A program made the translations under genes and the position numbers. From positions 13,775-77,774 of the forward strand of contig SFFH01000010.1 in the NCBI GenBank assembly GCA_004557905.1: a DNA stretch of 64,000 nucleotides, written 5' to 3'. The DNA comes from Clostridiales bacterium. GTDB taxonomy: Bacteria; Bacillota; Clostridia; Christensenellales; Aristaeellaceae. The notes beneath the pieces were generated by a model. The model had not been told where the DNA came from. It did no database searches and saw only the letters and a program-made list of their open reading frames with translations. Of this stretch, positions 32,909-38,823 are shown in pieces (positions within the stretch are counted from its first letter, which is position 1; every line of letters begins with the position of its first letter).

Positions 32909-33754
32909 ATGCGTATCATCACCGACTCCGCCGCGGACCTGACCCGCGAGGAGCTTGAACAAAACGACGTTCGCTGCGTGCCGATGCAGGTCATGTTCGG
33001 TACGGAGAGCTTCAGCGCCGCCGCGCTGTCCGGCGAGGAATTCTGGAAGCGCCTGCTCTCCGGCGAGACCGGCAAGACCTCCCAGCCCTCACCCGACGCC
33101 TTCCTCGCCGAGTTTGAAGCGGCGCAAAAGGCCGGCGAGGAGGTCGTCTGCATCGTCGTCTCCTCCGCCCTCTCCGGCACGATGCAAAGCGCGATGATCG
33201 CCGCGTCCATGCTGGAATCCGCAAAAATCCACATCGTCGATTCCCTGTCCGCCGCGGGCGGGCAGAAGCTCCTGGTGCTGCACGCCTGCCAGCTGTGCGA
33301 GCAGGGTCAGCTGACCGCAGAGGAAATCGCCGGCGCGCTCACCCAGCTCCGCAGCCGCATTCATGTCCGCGCCGGCCTGGACACGCTGGAGAACCTCGCG
33401 CGCAGCGGCCGCATCTCCAAAGCCGCCGCCAACATCGGCGCGCTGGCGCAGCTCAAGCCTCTGGTCCGCCTCGCACCGGATACGGAAGGCAGCATCGACG
33501 TCTGCGGCAAGGCCATCGGCCGCCACCGCGCCATCGACGCCGTGGCCAGAATGATCAGCCGGTACAGGATTGACGAGCGCTTTCCCGTCATCCCGCTGTA
33601 CACCCATTTCATCGACAACTGCGTCGCGCTGATCAAGAAGCTCCAGGCCGGCGGCATGACCGTCAGCGAACACATGGCCAGCGCGCTCGGCCCCACGCTC
33701 GCCACGCACATCGGCGCGGGCGCCTACGGCGCCGCGTTCGTGGAGGCGGAGTAA
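32909..33754 (+). CDS. DegV family fatty-acid-binding protein, copy 2
   Basis: 281 residues; ATG 32909 after AAAGGA. Same length and block order as copy 1 (MRIITDSAADLTREELEQND, KTSQPSPDAFLAEFEAA, SSALSGTMQSAMIAASML, GRISKAAANIGALAQLKPLV, THIGAGAYGAAFVEAE) but clearly diverged, so an old tandem duplication. Separate promoter and terminator imply independent control, and the two may prefer different acyl chains. No fakA kinase is in the window. Confidence 0.92.
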   Translation: MRIITDSAADLTREELEQNDVRCVPMQVMFGTESFSAAALSGEEFWKRLLSGETGKTSQPSPDAFLAEFEAAQKAGEEVVCIVVSSALSGTMQSAMIAASMLESAKIHIVDSLSAAGGQKLLVLHACQLCEQGQLTAEEIAGALTQLRSRIHVRAGLDTLENLARSGRISKAAANIGALAQLKPLVRLAPDTEGSIDVCGKAIGRHRAIDAVARMISRYRIDERFPVIPLYTHFIDNCVALIKKLQAGGMTVSEHMASALGPTLATHIGAGAYGAAFVEAE

Positions 33755-33774
33755 CCTCTCAAAGAATCGACCTG

Positions 33775-34021
33775 TAAGCGCGAAGCGAAGAAGGGAGTTT
33801 GAGGGATGAAATCCCTCAAGCAGGTTTTAGGGACCGGAGCCTGCCGCCGCCAGTGGCGGAAGCAGGCAGGCGGAGCGTCGGAAACGGCAAGGAGCGCTTG
33901 CGCGACTATGCCGGCTTCCCGGGTCGGCAGCCCTAACGTTCCCCCATGCGCGAAGCGCAAAAGGCAAGAATCGCAGCGGAGCCAAAGGCGACAATTGCGA
34001 TTCCGACAACGCAGCTTTCAA
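33775..34021 (+). repeat. Dispersed structured intergenic repeat, copy A
   Basis: Begins TAAGCGCGAAGCGAAGAAGG just after the degV stop, contains the hairpin TTGAGGGAT GAA ATCCCTCAA (33799-33819), then a longer GC-rich segment with CCTAACGTTCCCCCATGCGC, and ends with GGCAAGAATCGCAGCGGAGC through GATTCCGACAACGCA. The 3' end is nearly identical to copy B. No convincing reading frame is seen. Confidence 0.7.
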
Positions 34022-34064
34022 CAAGCTCAAATTGAGAACAGTATGAAAGCGTTTCAGTCAAAGC

Positions 34065-34099
34065 AAAAACAGCCTCGGCGAAAAACCGAAGCTGTTTTT
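34065..34099. terminator. Bidirectional terminator after repeat copy A
   Basis: AAACAGCCTCGG pairs with CCGAAGCTGTTT; A and T runs on both sides. It serves degV copy 2 and the converging Gx transporter gene. Confidence 0.82.
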
Positions 34100-34117
34100 C
34101 TTATTCAATTTCGGTAC

Positions 34118-34630
34118 TCACATTTTCCCGCCGATGGTCTTCAGATGCTTCATGACCATCTGCGCGACGATGCCGGTCAGCACGCCCGTCACCACGCCGG
34201 AGATCATCAGAATCGGCAGATAGGTCACCAGCAGCTGCGGCGTATTGAGCATCAGCACCGCCACCAGGATCTGGCCGACATTGAAGAACACCGCGCCCAG
34301 CGCGCTCACGCCGATGACGCTGACGCCCTTCATGCGGCTGACGAGGATCATCACCACGAGCGAAAGCAGGCCGCCGCCCAACGAGTAGAACATCGCATTC
34401 ATGTTCGTGTAGATCAGCCAGCTCATCAGCGCCTTGAGCAGCATCAGGACAAAGGACTGCCGGATGCCCAGCATGTACAGGCTGTACAGCAGCACGGAGT
34501 TCGCCAGGCCCAGCTTCACACCGGGAATCGCCGCCGTCAGCGGAAACTGGCGCTCGATCAGGCCGAAGACCAGCATCAGGCTGGTGAGCAGGCCGGACAG
34601 CGCCACCTGCTGCGCGCGCTTATTTCGCAT
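34118..34630 (-). CDS. Gx transporter family membrane protein (heptaprenyl diphosphate synthase component I-like)
   Basis: 170 residues; ATG 34630 after GGAAGG. Five or six membrane helices. The N-terminal block LTSLMLVFGLIERQFPLTAA and PGVKLGLANSVLLYSLYMLG fits the PF07456-type family, now thought to be transporter S-component-like. It follows the NusG domain II gene, its usual partner, by 31 bases. Such pairs often occur near ApbE or FMN-binding redox proteins; ApbE is 7 kb away here. Substrate unknown. Confidence 0.82.
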   Translation of the reverse strand: MRNKRAQQVALSGLLTSLMLVFGLIERQFPLTAAIPGVKLGLANSVLLYSLYMLGIRQSFVLMLLKALMSWLIYTNMNAMFYSLGGGLLSLVVMILVSRMKGVSVIGVSALGAVFFNVGQILVAVLMLNTPQLLVTYLPILMISGVVTGVLTGIVAQMVMKHLKTIGGKM

Positions 34631-34661
34631 GGAATTCCTTCCTCTCTTTGGCGATCGCCGC

Positions 34662-35330
34662 TCAGTTGTCAGCGGGCACCATTTCGATGCTCACGTTGTT
34701 GGGCAGGCAGATGATGTATGTGCCCAGAATCCGGTCCTTGTAGGTATCCACATGGACCTCACCCTGGCCCACGCAGTCCTGGTTCTCGCAGGTGGAGAAC
34801 TCCATGTACACCGTCTCGGGCGTGATGTGTACCTTGTTGAGCTTGCCGTCGTCCTGCTTGATGGTGATGATCTTGTCGCGGTCCATCGGAATCGGATCGC
34901 CGTACTGGCGGCCGCCCACGGTCAGCACCACATAGCCGCGCACGGTCTCCGCCTTCTTGGGCGGCATCGGGCCGACCATCGCGGCCTCCTGCGCCGGCTC
35001 AGCCGTCGGTTCGGTTGTCGGTTCGGTCGTCGGTTCATCTGTCGGCTCCTGCGTCGGTACAACAGTCGGTTCCACCGTTGGCACTTCAGTTGCTTCCGGA
35101 GCCTTATCGGTTTCCGGTGCTGCTGTCTCCGCCGGAACAATCAGCATCGACATACCGGTCGCTTCCGGAGACGGCGTCGCCTCCACATATTCAATCGCGT
35201 CCGGCGCCAGCGTCACGTCCGCGGTCTTTTTGCTCAGATCGGTCCCCGGCATGAGCCTGGACACGCCGAGCATCGCAGCGGCGACGGCAATCACCAGCAC
35301 AATCAGCAGCAAATCTTTTCTTTTCGGCAT
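34662..35330 (-). CDS. NusG domain II-containing membrane-anchored protein
   Basis: 222 residues; ATG 35330 after AGGAGG. One N-terminal membrane anchor (LLLIVLVIAVAAAMLGVSRL), then a low-complexity linker of Thr, Glu and Pro (repeats of TEPT, about residues 65-115) and a C-terminal NusG_II-type domain with YVVLTVGGRQYG, NKVHITPETVYMEFSTCENQ and IICLPNNVSIEM; the CENQDC cysteines are conserved in the family. The linker is longer than I would expect. The function of these extracytoplasmic proteins is not known; they co-occur with Gx transporters. Confidence 0.85.
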   Translation of the reverse strand: MPKRKDLLLIVLVIAVAAAMLGVSRLMPGTDLSKKTADVTLAPDAIEYVEATPSPEATGMSMLIVPAETAAPETDKAPEATEVPTVEPTVVPTQEPTDEPTTEPTTEPTAEPAQEAAMVGPMPPKKAETVRGYVVLTVGGRQYGDPIPMDRDKIITIKQDDGKLNKVHITPETVYMEFSTCENQDCVGQGEVHVDTYKDRILGTYIICLPNNVSIEMVPADN

Positions 35331-35350
35331 CGGGAAAAAGCCTCCTGGTC

Positions 35351-35716
35351 TTACGCCTGCGCTTCCTTCTCGAAGGACAGCTCGATCTCATTGGTGCCAT
35401 CCGCCCACAGGCGCTCCAGCTGGTAGTACTCGCGATCCTGCTCGTGGAACACGTGCACCATCACGTCGCCGTAATCCAGCACGCACCAGCGGCCCTCGGT
35501 GTAGCCCTCGCGGCGCTTGGCAAAGACGTCGGCCTTGGCCAGCTCCTCCTCCACGTTCTCGGCCAGCGCCTTCACCTGCGGCACGCTGCGGCCCGTGGCG
35601 ATGACCATATAATCGGTGATGACGGTCATCTCCGCCACCTTCAGCACGACGATATCCTTGGCGCGCTTGTCGTCAAGCGCCTTCGCTGCCAGCAGCGCGA
35701 TTTCTCTCTGATCCAT
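35351..35716 (-). CDS. rsfS: Ribosomal silencing factor RsfS
   Basis: 121 residues; ATG 35716 after GGAGG. Binds ribosomal protein L14 and blocks subunit joining in starvation. Family blocks: AAKALDDKRAKDIVVLKVAE, TDYMVIATGRSVPQVKALAE and GDVMVHVFHEQDREYYQLER (about 85-105). It follows yqeK, the common nadD-yqeK-rsfS order. Confidence 0.95.
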   Translation of the reverse strand: MDQREIALLAAKALDDKRAKDIVVLKVAEMTVITDYMVIATGRSVPQVKALAENVEEELAKADVFAKRREGYTEGRWCVLDYGDVMVHVFHEQDREYYQLERLWADGTNEIELSFEKEAQA

Positions 35717-35754
35717 GTTTCTGTTTCCTCCTGTCTGTTGGTTCTGCTTTCCTG

Positions 35755-36363
35755 TCACGCATCCCCGGCCGTCCCGGGATCGCCGGACGGGCGTATCTCC
35801 TGCGCCAGCTCCGGCTCATAGTCCGCCAGCGCCGCAAGCGTATCCGGATGCAGCGGCTTACCCTGCTCGCGCACATGCTCAAGGCTCTGGCGCAGTGCGG
35901 CGTGCATCGCACCGTCCAGGTCCTGCATGCACAGCGCGCGCAGGTCTTCAAGCCCCGGATAGGGCTTCCTGTTCGGCTCGATCACATCCGCCAGGTAAAT
36001 GATCTTCTCCAGCCGCGTCATGCCCGCGCGGCCCGTGGTGTGCCAGCGGATCGCGCCGAGCACGTCCTCGTCCTGCACGCCGTAAACGTCCTGCGCCACG
36101 CAGCGCCCGGCCACAGCGTGCATGAGCGCCTTGGATTCCTTCATGACCGGGTCAACGTCCGCGCGCCTGGCCGCCTTGATCATCTGGGAAAGCGGCATGC
36201 ACTTGGCGCAGTCGTGAAGCAGCCCGGCCAGCGCGGCCTTCTCCTCATCCTCGCCGAAAACGCGGGCCATCTGCCGCGCGGTCTGCTCCACGCCGAGCGT
36301 GTGCTCAAACCGCTGGCGATCCAGCTCCTTTTTCAGCTTATACTCCATCTTATCGCGTTTCAT
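35755..36363 (-). CDS. yqeK: YqeK-type HD-domain hydrolase (Ap4A hydrolase)
   Basis: 202 residues from ATG 36363, overlapping nadD by 14 bases; ATG 36348 is also possible. HD motif metal ligands: RFEHTLGVEQTA, then LAGLLHDCAKCMPLSQMIKA and later AIRWHTTGRAGM, EKIIYLADVIEPNR. YqeK splits diadenosine tetraphosphate to two ADP. The C-terminal tail is longer than in B. subtilis. Confidence 0.92.
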   Translation of the reverse strand: MKRDKMEYKLKKELDRQRFEHTLGVEQTARQMARVFGEDEEKAALAGLLHDCAKCMPLSQMIKAARRADVDPVMKESKALMHAVAGRCVAQDVYGVQDEDVLGAIRWHTTGRAGMTRLEKIIYLADVIEPNRKPYPGLEDLRALCMQDLDGAMHAALRQSLEHVREQGKPLHPDTLAALADYEPELAQEIRPSGDPGTAGDA

Positions 36364-36973
36364 CTGTCTTTGTCCCATACAGTCCATGCGCGCGGATATA
36401 TTGTTCCACCTGCCGCGGCACAAGCCCCTCGAGCGTTCCGCCCTCAGCCAGCCGCCGCCTGATTTCAGTCGAGGAGATGTCCATCTGAACCGCCGGCAGA
36501 ATCGCGATCTGCGCGCCGCGCGCGCGCCAGGCCTCCGCGTCCGCCAGCGTCTGTACCTCGTCCTCTCCGGGGCGCATGACCGCCAGAAATGCGCACAGCC
36601 GGATCACATCCTCGATGCGCCGCCAGGTGTGCAGCACCCGCAGCGTGTCCGCGCCGATCAGATAGTGGAAGCGGCAGTCCGGCATCCGCTCTTTCAGGAT
36701 GCCCAGCGTGTCCACCGTGTAGATCACGCCGCCGCGCTCGATTTCCTCCGTACAGACCGCCATGCGCTCCTCTCCCTCGATGGCGAGCTGCGCCATGGCC
36801 AGCCTGTGACGCTTGTCCTCCAGGCCCTCGCGTTTGTGCGGCGGATTGCCTGAGGGCAGAAACAGCACCTGCTCCACTGCGCCGCTTGCAAGCGCTGCGC
36901 GCGCCATGTTCAGGTGGCCGCAGTGAATGGGATTAAAGCTGCCGCCCATCAGTCCGATCTGCCGCACCGCCAT
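36350..36973 (-). CDS. nadD: Nicotinate-nucleotide adenylyltransferase
   Basis: 207 residues; ATG 36973 after GGGGGAG. Transfers AMP from ATP to nicotinate mononucleotide in NAD synthesis. Nucleotidyltransferase motif GLMGGSFNPIHCGHLNMAR (about 7-25), PSGNPPHKR (about 50), and the C-terminal DISSTEIRRRLAEGG (ISSTxIR). First gene of the nadD-yqeK-rsfS-NusG_II-Gx run. nadE lies at 58.7 kb, so the window holds both late steps of NAD synthesis. Confidence 0.95.
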   Translation of the reverse strand: MAVRQIGLMGGSFNPIHCGHLNMARAALASGAVEQVLFLPSGNPPHKREGLEDKRHRLAMAQLAIEGEERMAVCTEEIERGGVIYTVDTLGILKERMPDCRFHYLIGADTLRVLHTWRRIEDVIRLCAFLAVMRPGEDEVQTLADAEAWRARGAQIAILPAVQMDISSTEIRRRLAEGGTLEGLVPRQVEQYIRAHGLYGTKTDETR

Positions 36974-37008
36974 GCACTCCCCCTCAAGCATTTGACACAC
37001 AACTCAGC

Positions 37009-37036
37009 ATTATATCAAATTCTGCCCCGTTTTCAA
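37009..37036 (-). promoter_or_regulatory. Promoter of the nadD operon
   Basis: TTGAAA, 16 bp, TATAAT, with TGA before the -10 (extended type). Confidence 0.75.
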
Positions 37037-37056
37037 AGAGGGAACCGGATACAATT

Positions 37057-37086
37057 TTGCAAACCGGCAAATTCTATGCATACAAT
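37057..37086 (+). promoter_or_regulatory. Promoter of the membrane protein gene at 37.1 kb
   Basis: TTGCAA, 18 bp, TACAAT, 27 bases before the start. Confidence 0.6.
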
Positions 37087-37112
37087 CACCAAACTGTGGG
37101 GAGGGCATGGCC

Positions 37113-37934
37113 ATGATGTCGCCGTTTGACCGCAAGAACAAGCTCGCGTCCTGCCTGGATCATCTGGCGCTGCGCGCGCTGCTGTTTGCGCTGTGCGTGG
37201 GCTATTTCTTCTTTCTCTGGCGCAGCGGACCGGCCAGCCTTCTGTGCGGCGGCGCGCTGTTTCTGCTCGTCGTGCTCACGCTCATGCTGCTGGAGCGCCG
37301 CACGCTCAAGCGGCGCGACCGCATGCTGCGCGAGCGCGTCGGCGGGATGATCGCCCTCGAGGAGCTGATCATGCTGCCGGGCAGGGCCGCCTGCCAGCGC
37401 GTGTGCGATCTGCTCTGCGAGACGCTGTCCGCCGAGTCCTTAGGCGACGCCGTCATGCGCTATGGTGGGGAGACCTGGCTCGTCCGCTGCGCGCAGTGCC
37501 TGCAGGGCACAAGCGCCTCCCAGAGCGATGTGCTCAGCGCCCACCGCGCGCGCATCGAAGCCGGCGCGGACAAGGTTGCCCTCGTCTCCACAGCCGCCTT
37601 CTCCCCGGAGGCCACGCGCGCCGCCGAGTGGGCTGATCCGCCTGTGCGGCTGATCTCCGGCCGTCAGCTTGCGCTGCTCTTTGGCCGCCTGCATCCGGCG
37701 ACGGACGAGGAGATCGCCCGTCACGCCCAGCATCAGAAAAAGCCCTTCTCCTGGCGGCGCATCCGAGCGCTCGCGCTCGCGCCCGCCAAGCTGCGCAGGT
37801 ATCTGCTCTGCGCCCTCCTGTTGCTCCTGTTTTACTTTGCCGCAGGCTCCATGGCCGCGCTGCTGGCCAGCCTTCTGTCGTTCATGCTGGCGATTCTCTG
37901 CGACCGGGAGAACAGGAGGAGCTTCACGCTGTAA
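37113..37934 (+). CDS. Membrane protein with a degenerate Mrr/restriction-endonuclease-like domain
   Basis: 273 residues from ATG 37113, eight bases after GGGGAGG; ATG 37107 is possible. Two membrane segments near the N-terminus (about 22-60) and two at the C-terminus (about 230-260) flank a soluble domain. Within it RYGGETWLVRCAQCLQGTSA, then ADKVALVSTAAFSPEATRAA and VRLISGRQLALLFGRL follow the pattern of Mrr-type endonuclease domains (VTTxxFTxxA, LIDGxxLxxLL). The catalytic Asp and QxK residues do not seem to be kept (RCAQ in place of QxK). Function unknown; it is alone on its transcript and converges with the methyltransferase gene. Confidence 0.55.
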   Translation: MMSPFDRKNKLASCLDHLALRALLFALCVGYFFFLWRSGPASLLCGGALFLLVVLTLMLLERRTLKRRDRMLRERVGGMIALEELIMLPGRAACQRVCDLLCETLSAESLGDAVMRYGGETWLVRCAQCLQGTSASQSDVLSAHRARIEAGADKVALVSTAAFSPEATRAAEWADPPVRLISGRQLALLFGRLHPATDEEIARHAQHQKKPFSWRRIRALALAPAKLRRYLLCALLLLLFYFAAGSMAALLASLLSFMLAILCDRENRRSFTL

Positions 37935-37939
37935 GCCGG

Positions 37940-38686
37940 TCATTCCTCGCCGTAGATACGCCGCATCTCGGCCGTGAAGCCGCCCTGCGCGTCGTGCGTG
38001 ATGAGCATCGGCAGCACGTGCAGGCCGGGTCTTCCGCCCTTGAGTCCCTCGACGAGCACCAGCTTGGGGCTGCTGGTTTCCCTGGCGACGACAAAGCGCA
38101 CGCGCTTGGGCTCCACGCGGGCCGCGCGCATCGCGTCGCACAGCTCGAGAAAGCGCGGCGCGGGAAACACGCAGCACAGCCTGCCGCCGTTTTGCAGCAC
38201 CCGGCCGCAGGCTGCCATCCACTCCTCCAGCGTGCAGTCCGAGTCGCTGCGCGACAGCGCGCGCGTTTCCTCCGGGCTTACCAGCCCCGCGCCGCCCTTC
38301 GTGTACGGCGGGTTGGTCACCACCAGCTGGCAGCATTCATGCCCGATGCGCCCCGCCGCCTCCCGGCAGTCCGCCTGATGCACGCGGATGCGCCTTTCAA
38401 GTCCGTTGATCGCCACGCTGCGCGCCGCCATGTCCGCGACCTGCGGCTGGAGCTCGAACGCGTCAAACGTCGTTCCCTCCGCCCGCGCGGACAGCAGCAG
38501 CGGCAGCACGCCCGTTCCCGTGCCCATGTCCGCGACGCGCTCGCCCTTCTTCACACCGGCAAAGTCCGCCAGCAGCACTGCGTCCGTGCCGAATCGGAAG
38601 CCGTCCGGCCGCTGCAGAATGCGCAGTCCGCCGCGCTGCAGGTCGTCCAGGCGCTCGCCGGGGCGGATCAAAGCGGTCACGTCCAT
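37940..38686 (-). CDS. TrmN6-like tRNA (adenine-N6)-methyltransferase
   Basis: 248 residues; ATG 38686 after GGAGG. N-terminal DDLQRGGLRILQRPDGFRFG, SAM-binding VADMGTGTGVLPLLLSAR (about 50-67) and the N6-methyltransferase motif VVTNPPYTKGG (about 120). It belongs to the YfiC/TrmN6 family that methylates A37 of tRNA1(Val); in Firmicutes the target may differ. Family members are often followed by rsmI; here it stands alone. Confidence 0.9.
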   Translation of the reverse strand: MDVTALIRPGERLDDLQRGGLRILQRPDGFRFGTDAVLLADFAGVKKGERVADMGTGTGVLPLLLSARAEGTTFDAFELQPQVADMAARSVAINGLERRIRVHQADCREAAGRIGHECCQLVVTNPPYTKGGAGLVSPEETRALSRSDSDCTLEEWMAACGRVLQNGGRLCCVFPAPRFLELCDAMRAARVEPKRVRFVVARETSSPKLVLVEGLKGGRPGLHVLPMLITHDAQGGFTAEMRRIYGEE

Positions 38687-38734
38687 CCGTACATCCTCCA
38701 TTCCTCGCCGCAGAACCATGCTCTTCCTGCTGAC

Positions 38735-38763
38735 ATTGTACAAAATCCGCGGGCCGATTGCAA
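38735..38763 (-). promoter_or_regulatory. Promoter of the TrmN6-like gene
   Basis: TTGCAA, 17 bp, TACAAT on the minus strand. Confidence 0.7.
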
Positions 38764-38823
38764 CCGGATTTGCCCGGTTTGCCGCCGACCCGCGGAATTT
38801 CAGATTGCGTTCACAGGAATGCC

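Noticed and set aside
35000..35140. Tandem DNA repeat as a regulatory element
   Set aside because: The GGTTCGGT-type repeats are the codons of the TEP linker in the NusG_II protein.
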